DNA of 64,000 nt from Phellopilus nigrolimitatus (GCA_021029095.1 JAJOHG010000062.1:62001-126000); one strand, 5' to 3'; shown: positions 44,879-56,200, numbered from the stretch's first letter. Program-made: numbers and translations. The notes: generated by a model not told the origin, from the sequence alone.

Positions 44879-46081
44879 ATGGGGAACACCATTTCCACTG
44901 TGTCGCGTCGGAACGAACATCGAGGATGTGCTGAAGTCATTCCACGCAAGGCAACACGCACTTTTGCGCTGACTAAAGTAACGGTTTTGTCAAAGGTGCG
45001 TTTGTTTGAACTAGCTTTCATCCCCTTTCCTGCCGTTAACTATCTCGAATTCCAATCGAACACATCAAATATTGTTTCTGACTGTCTTCATTTAACTTCG
45101 TATCCAGAGCCTCTTCAAGGACCCTGAAGATTGCGAGAAGGAAATTGATGCACTGACTCCATGGACAGCAGTGACGAGCAACGATCACCTCGACGAGTCT
45201 GCCTTTTATCAATCTCCTGACAGCAAATGGGTACTAGTCGAACAAACTGCAGAAGTCGAGGGTATGGTAGTAGGTACATCCTCCCTAGGATACGATGCAG
45301 ACTCTGACTGTAGTCTCCGATTATAGACGGCGATCCACCGCCCCGATCACGCTGCTATAGTGCAAGATGACAACTGTGCCGAAAGCAGGCATGACCAGAG
45401 AACGTCCTCTGGGCTGTCGCAGAAACATGCAGAAGAGATCGGTACGAGTGAGGAGGATGGAACTGTAGAAAAGATCTACGGTACGATTTCGAGTCAAATA
45501 TTTTCTACTGACTCGGACTCTAATGTAGATTATCAAAAGGAAACAGCTCCATCTCGACCGCGAATACCACTGCTGGCTCCGTGGAAAATGCGAAGAACAC
45601 TGCTGGACTCGGCTCTCGGCGGCCAACATCTCCTGAAGAACTATGGGGATCCGCCGTCTGGGACGGCTGGTGCAAGTCTATCGATCAGCTTGCTGCGGAG
45701 ACGGAGCAGGAAAGGATGCTCAGAATCATAGACGAGCCGTATAAAGAATCAATCGGTCTGTCACTGGCCGAAGCCTGCGAATTGGACTATCTCGACAACT
45801 TCCTTACCCCGGAAGCCGTACTCCACATTCATCAGGCGCTTTCTCAATTCCTATTATACCGGAACATGCGAGGAATAAGCCGGATCGAAAGGAGAAGAAA
45901 GTACAAGCCTTCACCGCTCTCAGCTTCTTTCCTCCCTGGAAGCTTTGGTTCCGAGGGGAACAATATCGAGGAGAACATCAAGGGAGAGGGAGAGGAGCTC
46001 GACTCCGATAAACCGATAGCTATGATCTTTTCAAGGCGTGGAGCTCGCCTCGAGCTCCCTAAGTTCGATCAACTTTTGTGA
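44879..46081 (+). CDS. Gene Z, copy C: diverged but open
   Basis: Start MGNTISTVSRRNEH at 44879 keeps Gly2 and Ser6. The first intron's acceptor, TTAG in the other copies, is TTAA here. A new acceptor 9 bases downstream (TATCCAG) keeps the frame, giving SLFKDPEDCEKEIDALTPWT. Exon 3 carries the block HRPDHAAIVQDDNCAE. The last exon, entered in the same phase as in A and B, reads ENAKNTAGLGSRRPTSPEEL, WGSAVWDGWCKSIDQLAAE, DNFLTPEAVLHIHQALS, EGNNIEENIKGEGEELDSD and ends RRGARLELPKFDQLL. E-box CACGTG at 44650-44655. Many amino-acid changes but no frame loss: the most divergent copy and still coding. Confidence 0.68.
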
Positions 46082-46350
46082 TCCACAACTACGGCTGTAC
46101 GATAGGAGTTGTTTTTCGCAGGCGGAAAACATATTCAGTCCATACGTCTCCGGCTTTCCCACTTTTTTTCCCATATGAAATCTTTGCTCCATTTTATCCT
46201 GCTGCGCTTCTATGTCCGTACTTTTGTTCAAGAAGATGGTTGTGTTCTCGAAATACAATCCTGCTGTATCACTTCATATGCTGCAGTTCTATCGTCCTTA
46301 CGACCCAACGCTTTTGATAGGAAAGTTTCTATCCAAGAACAAAATATGTT

Positions 46351-46631
46351 CACTAAAACGCGCACAGTTACTATTCATCGCAATACGGGATTGCCGGAAC
46401 TGAAAGGGACAAAACCACCCAAAATAGCCGATCCGGCAGTCTCCGACCTCCAACCTTTGACGTTCTTCAATTCTGTCTCTTGACTACACCCATCCACATA
46501 CCACGTTGAAGCCAATCTATATCTGCACTATACCCGACACATATTCCTCAAACATTATTTCCCTCACTTCACACAGCCTCGCGACCAATTGCGCTTCAAG
46601 CCTCTGCCAGTTCGTTCGGTTTTATCCAACC
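46351..46631. other. Junction of copy C with single-copy DNA
   Basis: Similarity to the other modules ends near 46,350 (AAAATATGTTCACTAAAACGCG against AAAATATGTTTATGTACA in A). The following 280 bases are the probable promoter and leader of the coiled-coil-like gene. No target-site duplication or terminal repeat is visible at the break. Confidence 0.5.
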
Positions 46632-47818
46632 ATGTCTATGATTCTCCCCGGACATCCTATGTCACGCTCTAAGGCCAACAAACCAGCTAAGCGGCCCACT
46701 CTATACAGCTTCAATCCCAAGCCCGAGCCCCAGTGTGCCAATTTCCGTGAGGCAAACACGGTTGCGGGAGCGCTTCAGCCACATGTGAGCACCTCGTCAC
46801 ACCCGTCACCAGCCACAATCTGTCACGTCAACCAACAAACCCAACAACACCCTTTCTTCCAGATTTCCGTCATCGACGAGCACAACGCGCACAGCTACGA
46901 CATGCTCTGCGAGACCGTGGACAGTAGCGCTGGAGGAGAGCTCGACGCGTATCGCTTGCGGCTGGCGGCGGGCGGGGTCATGAGCCTGGGGGCCGTCTTT
47001 GACGGGGTGCTTCAAAGGGAAAACGAGTACAAGTTTGTGGTGAGCTTCCTCTTCCAAATATCTTGTCTTTTTTGTAATACTAAGATCGGATTTACCCTTC
47101 CTTGCTGCAGAAAGGGCAAGACTTCATAAGAGCTGCCCCGTGCCCAACTCATGCCGCCTTTCGGGGCTGTGGCTCAAGTGCCGACATCGACTATCCCATG
47201 GGCGACGTGCATAGTGATTCTGGCCCGAGTACGTATCAACGCCTTCTTTCCGGCGCGCATACCTGACTCTCGTTCTCAGACGCAGCGGCGGCACACAGGC
47301 CTCATAAAGCTCTCAACAACCGTTCAGGACCCTCAAGCGCTGCCGCTCGCGGCTGCCCCGCCCCGCCCCGCCTCCACCAGCCCCAACCTCCCACCGCAGA
47401 AAGGCTGCAGCGCACACACGGGCACGCCGTCCAGCAATGCGGCGCCGCGCAGCAGACCGAGTACGCCGCGCTCCAGAAGCGGCACGCGAAGCAGCGCGGC
47501 GCGCTCCGCACCGCGCAGCGCGGCGAGCTCGGCGGGTACCCGGACGAGTTCCGCGACCTGCTCGCGGAGAGCCACGAGCGCGAGCACGGCGCGCTCCTGC
47601 GGCAGCAGGGCGAGGAATTCGCCGCGCTCTGCCGGCAGCACGGGCGGCAGCTCTTCGCGCTCCGGGACGAGTGCGCCGCGCGGGGCGTGCTCCAGGCGGA
47701 CGTCGGCGCGCACAAGCGCGGGCTGCAGGAGCTGCGCTCGAAGTCCGAGGTCGAGCTGGCCCATGAGATACTGGCGAAGCGAGCGGTGAAGAGACGCAAG
47801 TACCATCTCTTCGGGTGA
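46632..47818 (+). CDS. Four-exon gene, long charged helix (probable coiled coil), unknown function
   Basis: Exons 46632-46784, 46863-47039, 47111-47228 and 47280-47818 join in phase (0, 0, 1) with consensus ends, giving 328 residues. The N-terminus is basic and Pro-rich (SRSKANKPAKRPTLYSFNPK). The middle reads ISVIDEHNAHSYDMLCETVD, AYRLRLAAGGVMSLGAVFDG and KGQDFIRAAPCPTH. From about residue 190 the protein is Ala/Arg/Glu/Gln-rich with heptad-like spacing (YAALQKRHAKQRGALRTAQ, EFRDLLAESHEREHGALLR, QQGEEFAALCRQHGRQLFAL, LQADVGAHKRGLQELRSKSE), ending KRAVKRRKYHLFG. Very GC-rich in exon 4, so several antisense frames are open by composition. Single copy, in the centre of the inverted repeat. The preceding ATG three codons upstream of ILPG was taken as start. 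No known family. Confidence 0.75.
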
Positions 47819-49615
47819 ATTTGCTTCGTCCCTCGGCTCTCCTCAAAATGGTCCACAGCGATATCTGCTGAACCGCTCCGGGTCCGCGGCATTCTCCGCG
47901 TCCTAAACTCTACATGCGCTCGTCTTTACATTTTTTTTATCCTATTTCATTTTCTCCCATTTTGCTTCAACACTTCATCTCTCAAGATGCTCAAATAGCA
48001 GAGCATTCGGGCACTCACGTGGATGTATTTATTCCAAGCGGTAGATAACGTCATTTTAGCCACAAAAACACATGCACACTCTCCTAAGTATCCCGCGTGC
48101 CTGTGCCAGTGCTTCGGAAGCCCGAAACACCCTCCCACAAAAAAAGCAGAACCAAAACCGAACTAAAAACTCAAATTGAACGTGTTTATTCAGCGTGAAA
48201 ACAGACTCTGGAGTAAAAGATGGGATGAACGACAATATAGCGACAACTGGTATCGATCCAGTGACCTCAAGGTTATGAGCCTTGCGCGCTAAACCACTGC
48301 GCCATGCCGCTCTATCTCAGTTTGGCTTTTTGGATGTAGCTCAGCGCTGTGGTCTATTTCGGGAATCAGTCGAGCCACGTCGAGCCTCCTGTAGGATGAG
48401 CGTCCAGCATCAGGCGGTAGGTTTGTGCGATGTCCGTCACATCTAATATTTAGTTCCACGCACAGAAAGCAAAGCAGATACAAGTTGCTACGGCAGTATG
48501 TATGTTACAGCGAAAAACAGTTTCCAGTCTTTTAGTTTTGTTTTTTAGTTCAACAGAATCGCTAATGTACTGTAAATGTAATGTATCCACGAAACGAAAC
48601 GAGCCGACCCAGGGGAACGAAAGAGGCGAGGCGAGGCAAAACGAAGAAAGAAAAAAAAGTCATCAATCAGCGGGCAGAAGAAGACCCAAAATCCGAAGCT
48701 CTGCGTATGTCGTCGGACGGACATCACACGACACGACACGACACGTCACAAAGAGGATGGAAGGATGGAAGAACTGCAGGACGGGAAACAAAGAAGAAGG
48801 CGACAAAAAAAAAAAACAGAAAGAAAACGAAATCCGAGTCCGCGGCAATGATTGATGAACATCCAGAGAACGAGCAACGAGTAACAAGCAACAGAAGAAA
48901 GGGGAGGGGAGGGAAGAGGGAAGAGGGAAGAGGGAAGAGAAGGCGATGAGACGAACTTCGCTGGGCTGATGGCCTGATGGGCTGATGGTGGTGGCCGCGC
49001 TGACACATGAGACGAGACGAGACGAGACGAGACGGCATGATGATGACATGCCTGCGAAGCCCGGCCACAAAAATATACGCCATAGAGGAGCGGAATCAGC
49101 GCCCGCGGCGACCAGAGTGACCAGAAGTGATAGATTGCGCCGCGTCACGCCGCGGGTGGGGTGCGAAGTGCGCTGGTGCCGGCGCTCCCAGGTTCCAGGT
49201 TCCCAGGTTCCAGGTTCCCAGCGGCGGCGGCGCGCGAAAAAAAGGCGAGACGGCGCGAAGGCGAAGCAGGGGGGAAGAAGAACAGAACAGAAGAGTGGAT
49301 AGTGGATAAGTTAGACACGAAACCTCCCGCGCGCGTCGGCGTCGGCGTCGGCGGGAAAGCCTCGAGCTGAAAAAAGCAACAACACAGGTGACAAAGCGTG
49401 TGTGATACAGAAAAACACTGGTGGCAATGGATACAGGGTAGGGGAGGACAGCAGCAGGCGAGGCGAAAGCGAAGGGTACAATTCGACGTAGCGAATAACT
49501 GCACAAAAGAAAAAAAAAAAGAAAGAGTATCTCAGTACCGCGCCCACTCACAGTAGTGTAAAAAAAAAGAAAGGACTGCTCACCAACACATAACAAATCA
49601 GAGCGAATCAATGAC
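47819..49615. other. Spacer with tRNA gene and simple repeats
   Basis: Apart from the tRNA at 48239-48311 I see no gene. Simple repeats: GGGAAGA units at about 48,910-48,938; GAGAC units at 49,008-49,032; a 14-15-base unit containing CAGGTTCC repeated at 49,189-49,220; GTCGGC units near 49,334-49,352. Overlapping frames on both strands reflect composition. The right end is probably 3' untranslated sequence of the 605-residue gene. Confidence 0.5.
48239..48311 (-). tRNA. tRNA-Met (CAT), elongator type, no intron
   Basis: On the minus strand a 73-base cloverleaf: acceptor stem AGCGGCA / TGTCGCT (one G-T pair), D-arm GCGCAGTGGTTTAGCGC, anticodon stem CAAGG / CCTTG with loop CTCATAA (anticodon CAT), variable loop AGGTC, and T stem ACTGG / CCAGT. 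The A-box (TGGCGCAGTGG) is perfect. The T-loop reads ATCGATA instead of the usual TTCGANN, so the internal B-box (GGATCGATACC) departs from consensus at two places. This could weaken transcription or mark an ageing copy. The A-U (not A-T) start and lack of three G-C pairs in the anticodon stem argue for elongator rather than initiator. A TTTT stop for RNA polymerase III lies at 48218-48215. Confidence 0.85.
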
Positions 49616-51433
49616 TTATGCACATATGGGCAGCGCGACCGCAATCGGCGGCACGCGCCCGGCGCGCTCCCACTCCTTCTCCGCCTTCTCCGCCTCCGCG
49701 CGCGTCTGCGCGTGCGTGTGCGGGGGCGGCGGGTACGACGCCATGCGCTGGACGGACGCGAACGGCGACACGCGCGTCGTCATCGTCCCGGTCCCGGCGT
49801 GCGTCCGCGCGGGCGGCGGGAGGCGCACCTGGATCCACGGCTCCGTGCGCGCGCGCCGCAGCCGCGTCGACGCGCGCGTGTGCGTGTGCGTGTGCGCGGG
49901 CGCGGGCGAGCCGGTGAGAACGGCCTTGGCGCGCGCGCTGGGATTGGGATTGGGCGTGCCGGCGGCGGTGGGAACGGGGTGCGTGCGGATATCGGAAATG
50001 GGGGGCACGAATGATGATAGCACGGACGCGGGCGAAGCGCTGGGTCGCGCGGGAGCGGTGATCACAGGAGATGCAGCCTCGGACGCGGGTGTCGTCGGAC
50101 ACGCTGACGGAGTGTGTGAAGTCGAAGTGATAGAGGCTGCTGGCAGGAGAGGAGACGGTGCCAAGGGAACCGGCGTCGTCGCGCGAGTCGGAGACGGCGA
50201 CACAGTAGATGGGGACGGGGGCGCGGAGGCATCGAGCATCTCCACGTCTTCCTCCTCTTTGCTCGCTTCTTGTTCGGGGGTGGCGGTTTCGAGAGCAGCA
50301 GAGGGGGCGGGCGGGGCCACGACCTCGACGTCCGGGTCGTCCTCGCCCTCCGCGTCCTCGTCGCCCAGCTCGACGTCGTCGTAGTCGCAGTAGAGGTCCA
50401 GAAGCGAGTCCACCTCCAGCGCGTCGTCTTTGTCTTTGTCCGCTGCGGCTGCGGCTGCGGCTGCAGCTGCGGCCGCATCCTCCGCATCCGCATCCACGTC
50501 CATCTCGTCGGCGTCGGCGTCGGCGCCCCCCTGGACGAGCAGCTCGAGCTCGAGCGTCGCGCGGCTCGCGTCCTGCACGCCCGTCCGCCTCCGGCTCTTC
50601 CTCCTGCTCTTGACGCCCTCGTTGCCGCCCACACGCGTCGGCGGCGGGGGCGGCGCGAGCCCAAACATCTCCATCATCGCGTGCGCCTTGCGGTCACGCT
50701 TCTCGCGGAGACAGCGCGCGTAGTACTCGAGCTCGCGGCGGCCCTCGGGGCTCGCGTGCAGCGTCTTCTCGAGCACGTGGCGCTGGAGGCGCGGCTCGGC
50801 GCCCTTGCGCGGGCGCGGGTGCCAGAAGGGGTACGCGGGCGCCGCGCGCGGGTGCGGCGACAGCGGGGAGGACACGCGCGCGGGGTAGAGGGGCGGGAGG
50901 GCGGCGGCGTCCTGGGTGAGGGGCGCGGTGCGCGTGGCGCGCGGCTCGCGGCCTGCGGGCGTCTTGGGGAGGGCGACGGTCTTGATGGGCCGGCCGCACC
51001 GCGTGTAGCGGACGGTGTTGGTGGTGGTGTGTGACGGGTGGTGGTGGTACGAGGTGTGCGGAAGGGAGAAATAGGGGGACGAGGGCGGGGGCGGGAGAGG
51101 ACGCTTCGGGGGCGGCAGCCGCATCGACGACGACGAGGATGGTGGGGCGGAGCCACCGGACAAAGGCGGCTTGAAGTTGCGCATGCCGGCGCGGCGGCGG
51201 TCGCGCACGTCCCTGTGGTAGCGCATGGAGCGGGCGTATGGGACCGGGGGTGGCGGGGGCGGGAGCAGCGCCAAGGGGTTCGAGGAGGAGGACGGCTCGG
51301 CGGGAGCTGATGAGACAAAGACGTCGGGCTCAGTGCTGGCCATCTTCAATTTCTTCGGGGAGGGCAGCTCAGCCGGGAGTGCAGAAGGGCGGAGAGAGCG
51401 CTTCCTCGGGGAGGTATTTGTACTCGCACACAT
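49616..51433 (-). CDS. Single-exon gene, 605-residue low-complexity protein, unknown function
   Basis: Continuous frame from ATG at 51433 to the stop at 49616, the longest in the window. N-terminus basic with likely nuclear signals (SPRKRSLRPS, PSPKKLKM), then Pro/Ser-rich tracts, YARSMRYHRDVRDRRRAGMR and a His/Thr part. A folded-looking helical part follows (LQRHVLEKTLHASPEGRREL, EYYARCLREKRDRKAHAMM). Next are a KSRRKSRRR patch, a strongly acidic stretch with a run of 12 Ala (AEDAAAA...DKDKDDALEVD, YDDVELGDEDAEGEDD), and a long Ser/Pro/Ala/Thr tail with a TEPWIQVRLPPP patch. High GC makes long antisense frames across the same DNA; the length and sensible segment pattern favour this frame. 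Family unknown. Nuclear location inferred from the basic signals. Confidence 0.7.
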   Translation of the reverse strand: MCASTNTSPRKRSLRPSALPAELPSPKKLKMASTEPDVFVSSAPAEPSSSSNPLALLPPPPPPVPYARSMRYHRDVRDRRRAGMRNFKPPLSGGSAPPSSSSSMRLPPPKRPLPPPPSSPYFSLPHTSYHHHPSHTTTNTVRYTRCGRPIKTVALPKTPAGREPRATRTAPLTQDAAALPPLYPARVSSPLSPHPRAAPAYPFWHPRPRKGAEPRLQRHVLEKTLHASPEGRRELEYYARCLREKRDRKAHAMMEMFGLAPPPPPTRVGGNEGVKSRRKSRRRTGVQDASRATLELELLVQGGADADADEMDVDADAEDAAAAAAAAAAAADKDKDDALEVDSLLDLYCDYDDVELGDEDAEGEDDPDVEVVAPPAPSAALETATPEQEASKEEEDVEMLDASAPPSPSTVSPSPTRATTPVPLAPSPLLPAASITSTSHTPSACPTTPASEAASPVITAPARPSASPASVLSSFVPPISDIRTHPVPTAAGTPNPNPSARAKAVLTGSPAPAHTHTHTRASTRLRRARTEPWIQVRLPPPARTHAGTGTMTTRVSPFASVQRMASYPPPPHTHAQTRAEAEKAEKEWERAGRVPPIAVALPICA

Positions 51434-51899
51434 ATTTTTTTTCTGGGTCTGGTTCTGGTTAATGGTATTGGACCGGAGTGTGTGGTGGTAGTGGGAGAAG
51501 AAAGAGCCTGCAATCGGCTATCCTCTTTTTATCGCCCGCTTCCTCTTTCGGCGTCCCATCTGCGCATGACTCATCCCTTCCGACACCTCGGCACCTCCCG
51601 TCCTTCATCCCAATCGGGCCACGCATCCCCCATATGGAAGGCCCCACCTCCGGAGTCCTCTCGACCTCCCGGTTCGTCCATCAGCCTTTGTTTTTTTCTG
51701 TCCGTTGAGCCTTCCCTCCTAAGCCCTCTGTTTATTCCCCCTCTGGCACGCCCTCTTCTATTCACCCTCCTTTCTTCCCAATGAAAAACAAAGCAACGGA
51801 CGGCAGTGCCCGGCGAGCACCCGGCGACAACAAAGGGCGTCGTCACTGGCTGGGGGAGGAGAGTCGTCCAGCGACACAGCATGCGCCGTACACGTGCAC
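51434..51899. other. Promoter-side spacer between the 605-residue gene and copy D
   Basis: Upstream of the minus-strand gene starting at 51433. It contains C/T-rich stretches and no supported gene. Similarity to the GC-rich block of copy B becomes visible from about 51,900. Confidence 0.4.
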
Positions 51900-54650
51900 G
51901 CTGCGCGTCGGCAGGCTCGGCGGGCCGGGAGCCCCCGACGACCCCCGACCCCATCACAGCATACACAGCCGCTGACGGGCTTCCTGCTGATCTCCCAGGC
52001 CACATCAGCTTCCGCCCCCTCTGCCGCACGCAACCGAGCCACGGACGCATATCCGTCCGTCCAAATTCTTAGTCCGTCGAAGCACCGCGAGCGAACGCCA
52101 GCACCCCGTCGCCGTCGCCGCCGACGCTCGCTCACGCTTCCCGTGACCCCTCCAACCCCCATCCATCATCTGCCGGTCCTCAAACGCGAAATTTTAACTT
52201 TGATCGTCTTTTCTTCTCTGGCTCTCTTCCAGGTGTTCTTCCCAAAGCAACGAACTAGCTCTGATCATCAAACCGAAAATAATATCCGGGCAGGCTTCCA
52301 CATCTCCCATTGACATAGTCTGTATCAACGGGATCAACGATCGAAGCCACAGATCTCGATCTCTGGATCTGAAAACGGGCTATCTAATCGCCTTTCTTTT
52401 CTCTCTCTCACCCCCGAGCAAAGTGCAGCACCGCCCACCGACTTCGCCAACACGCAGCTGTGCAAGCAAGCCAAGCAGCGAGCTTCGCCCGTCGCGATCC
52501 AAGTCTCCACCAGCCAACGCACTCTCAAAAAGAACGCGTGCGACGTCCACGGCCGCTGACCCACCCCGCGCCAACGCCCGCGTTCGGTTGGCGCGCGTCG
52601 CATCATTCCTACCTATCTATTAGCCAGCACCACATCCTGATCCCTCCAAATCTTCCACTCGCCTATCCGGCCGAACCGCTTCCCTCCCCGCCTTCTAGCC
52701 CTTTCCTTTTTCTTGCCCTCCCTCCTCCCTTCGCCCGGGCGTAATGAAACGCAAAGCCAGGAGCTCGGAGCCAGGATCAGCCATCCAGGGCCGGCGCGAA
52801 GCGCATCTACCTTCTAACTTCTAAGCTCTAAGTATATGTCCTTCGAGCCTAGTTCGATGTGTACGTACCGCTGCTATGCCTCAATGTTCATGGTGCGCAC
52901 GCACGCACGCGCGAACGCACGCACCACGGGCGCTTACGCAAGCACAGTGTATCCCGCGCGATCGCGACGTTTCCGCTCGCTGATTCTGCACACCTAGCTC
53001 TCGACGGGCGCGCGCGCCATGGCCATGTACGGCGGCGTTGGAATATACTTGCCCTGTCCTAACACCGGGGCGTGGTTTCAGACGACTCTGTAGTCTCTGC
53101 GCGTCTCCCGGCGCTTGACGCCCGTTTCACCAGCGCCGCGTCCTAGTCCCCGCCCCCGTCCTAATCGGCTACGCGACGTAAACGGCACAAACAGCTGCTC
53201 TGCCATCCATCCATCTGTCAAAAAAGAAAGAAGAAGAAAAAAAAAAACTGGCAATGACATCGAGAGATCAACACCGGAATCAAGCGGCAAAAATAACACA
53301 CAAACACATATACGTACAAAGATTGGGACCGCGCGCGCCTGTCAGCGCCAGCGCACCGCGATCCACCCTTACATCCTGCCTTTTCTTTTCTTGCTCTCTC
53401 TCTCCTTATTCAAGCATCGTTGGTGCCTCGATCACCAGGGGGGAGGGGCCCACAACAGCCGCTGCTGATACACTCACGCCCACACATCATTTTCTCGGCG
53501 GGACAGCTCCGTCAGGCAGCGAAGCCCGTCCTATTCGCGGATCGCGAATCCGTGCCTTTGCGCTCCTATTTCGCCCCTCCCGGTTCATTCTTATGCTAGT
53601 TTGCTTGATGCCCGGATGACGTGGTGCAGCCTTCATCGCGGGTCCGTCCACATCTTCTCGAGTCTCATTCCGTCTCTATTCTTTGAAAGTCCCTGCTGTC
53701 CCTGGAAATCGGATCCCCTCGCAGGTCACATCCATCTCCATCTCCATCTCCATCGCCATCCATCTCCACGTCCATCTCCATCCATCTCCATCCCGACCAT
53801 CTCAGAAAAAACCCCGCTCCGCCATAAAACCTCCCAGCGCTCCAGCCTCAAAAACAAAACCGCCCATCTCAGATCCTCAAAACTCTAACAACACAGAGAC
53901 GGCGCTGCAGGCGCAAAAACGAAAAAAAGAAAAAAAATCATCGAACTGCCGCAGGCACGATCACGAACCACGAATCACAAATCACGAATCGCAGCTCCAA
54001 AAATAAAAATGAATTGCGCCAGGGGGAGGTGCTTCTCCGCTCCATCCGCTTCCGCCTTCGGTCGTCGCCCAGCTGCTCGCTCGCCCCTCGAGGTCGAAGC
54101 CCCAGGTACCCACGAAGTATACCTGGCTCTGGCCACGCACGCGGCGCCAGGCCTTCATTACACCATCGCGGGACACAGCAGCCGCCCTCCCGCCGTCCCT
54201 TCTCCAACTTCCACCTGCCGGCCGAGCGGGAGCCGGGAGCCGGGAGCCTCGTCTCTGCACGCACGCGCGGCGCCGCAACGCCTGCCTCCCGCAGACGTAC
54301 AACAGCGAGCCGCCGCACCCCGACTGAGGGCAGCTTCTGAGCTCCGAGCATGCGCTGCAGAGGGCCTGGGAAGCTGAGAAGCGTCGAGGAACGGTGCAGG
54401 CACGGCTCTTCGTGCTTGAAATGAGGACCGTCCTTCCGCGCTTCGGCTGGCCCTCGGGCCCTGGTTCGGGGCGCCGAGCTTGGGGACACCGAGACTTCTG
54501 AGCACCGTCCTGCCCACATCCGCTCAGGGAATTTGTGACCCGTCTTCATACAGGCTTTACCCTTCCTTATCTTTGTTCAGTTCCTGAGGTTTGGTTCTTT
54601 TGCGCGGCGCGTTGGGCGTGCCTCGAAAACCTAGCGAGGGAGGTATATGT
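51900..54650. repeat. GC-rich low-complexity block, copy D (inverted)
   Basis: Reverse complement of the block in B: for instance CTGATCTCCCAGGCCACATCAG near 51,987 mirrors the stretch near 37,300. It includes an expanded CATCTC run at about 53,725-53,800. Open frames exist on both strands, but none is shared in frame with A and B. No gene called. Confidence 0.5.
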
Positions 54651-54979
54651 ACAGAGATAAATAAATTGCGAGTTCTCCGGGTCGCGCTCACAGGCCCTGT
54701 ACATAATATGTTCTTCTTGAATAGAAACGTTTCCTGACAAAAGCATTGAGTCGTCTAAGAATGATAGGGAGCCAGCATATGAAGTCATTCAATTTAAAGA
54801 AGAAGAAAAAGATTGCGTTTCGAGAACACGATCAAATTCTTGAAAAAGAATATAGATGCAGAGGTTAGAAAGTCATTCAACAGTACATACAGGCAGTACA
54901 AAGTTGGCGTCAACGGCAGAAGCAGGAACGGAACATGCGTTCCGCCTGCGAGATACATACATACAGTTGTAGTTGTGGA

Positions 54980-56200
54980 TTACAATAACTCATCGAACCT
55001 AGGGATCTCGAGGCGGGCGCCGCGCCTTGAAAAGATCATAGCTATCGGCCTGTCGGAGTCGAGCTCCTCTTCATCTTCCTCGGTGTTCTCCTCGACATTA
55101 TCACCCTCGAACTCAAAGCTTCCTGGGAGGAAATAAGCGGAGAGCGGTGACGGCCTGTATCTGGGCGGGCTGGCAATATTCCTCCGCCTCTTGCTCTGGT
55201 TTATCTTCCTTTTGTTCCGGTCCATTAGGTGTTGAGAAAGCGTCCGACGGATATGGAGCACTGCTTCCGGCGTAAGGAAGTTGTCGATGTAGTGCAAGCT
55301 GTAGGCCTCGACTAAAGACAGGCCGATCGGTCCTTTGCGCGGTTCGTCCAAGATTCGGAGTGCTCTTTCTTGTGCCGTCTCCATAATAATACGTTCGATA
55401 GAGTTGTACCAGTCCTCCCAGACTGCAGGCCCCCATAGCTCGGGAGGAGATACTGGCAGCTGAGAGCCCAGTTCTGGGAAACCCTTCACATTTTCCACGG
55501 AGCTAGCAGTATTCACGGTCGTAATGCTGTCGTCTCCTTCTAACAATCTATGTTAAAATGCAAATCAGTAGAAGTATCTAATTCGAAAGCATACCGTAAA
55601 CATCCTCCACAGCTTCAACCTCCTTACCCGCATTGATCTCTTCTGCATGCTTCGGAGACAGTCCAGAGTACGTTCTCAAAGCTGTCTTGTATTTAGCACA
55701 GTTGATATTTTGTACTTTAGCAGCATGAACGGGACGGCGGGTTACCGTCTATAATCAGAGGCCACAGTCAGAACCTGCATCGTTTTCAAGAATGAAATGC
55801 TTAGTACTTGCCACTATATTCGTAACCTTTGTACTGTGTTCGAATGGTACCCATTCTCCGTCGGGAGATTGATAAAGAAAGGACTCGTCAATGTGATCGT
55901 TGCTTAGTACCGTTGTCCATGGCGCCAGTACATCATACTCTTTCTCGGAATCTTCAGGATCATTGAACACGTTCTGCGTACGAAGCTAAGTGGAGCTATT
56001 AGTATGTATATAGAGTTTTCTCGATGGGAATTCGGAAATTTGACGGTAGGAGAAGGGAGAAAGCAAGTTTCAAACAAACGTACCCTCGATAGAACCGTCA
56101 ATTTAGTGAGTGCCACAGAATGTGTCGCCTTGCGGGGAAGGACCTCGACACATCTTCGGTACTCTGGCGTACTCGAAGCAAAGGATGCTGTGTTTCCCGT
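54980..56200 (-). CDS. Gene Z, copy D: open, but start codon is ACG
   Basis: The body is open and close to B: VFNDPEDSEKEYDVLAPWTT, KVTNIVASTKH, GDDSITTVNTASSVENV, PELWGPAVWEDWYNSIER, VEAYSLHYIDNFLTPEAVLH, and the end RRGARLEIPRFDELL. It keeps an eight-residue stretch before the acidic run (EGDNVEEN) that A and B lack and C has in similar form (EGNNIEEN). At the position of the ATG (56200-56198) it has ACG (CAAAACACGGGAAACAC against CAAAACATGGGAAACAC in B). Without an ATG the myristoylation start is lost; a downstream Met or a non-ATG start would be needed. E-box CACGTG at 56425-56430 is intact. Either a newly silenced copy or a base error. Confidence 0.65.

Larger units (their letters stand above)
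38600..46350 (+). repeat. Repeat module copy C (direct, shortened)
   Basis: Third direct copy: ZnF, X, Y, V, S and Z. It lacks the GC-rich block and W: similarity to A and B stops near 46,350, shortly after the AAAATATGTT block that follows Z, and single-copy DNA begins. Its Z gene is the most diverged of the four in protein sequence, while its ZnF gene is close to that of D over the N-terminal two thirds. Confidence 0.8.

Noticed and set aside
15240..46350. LTR retrotransposon or DNA transposon explaining the array
   Set aside because: No reverse transcriptase (YxDD), integrase, DDE transposase, helicase or terminal repeats were recognised in any frame. The repeated unit contains several ordinary intron-bearing genes instead.
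47302..47892. Long antisense frames over exon 4 of the coiled-coil-like gene
   Set aside because: They exist because the exon is very GC-rich. They are dominated by Arg/Ala/Pro with no segment structure, whereas the plus-strand exons join in phase across three consensus introns.
49611..51310. Several long plus-strand frames opposite the 605-residue gene
   Set aside because: High GC leaves few stop codons in any frame. These frames are Arg/Gly/Ala-rich and overlap each other. The single 1818-base minus-strand frame with basic, helical and acidic segments is the better gene.
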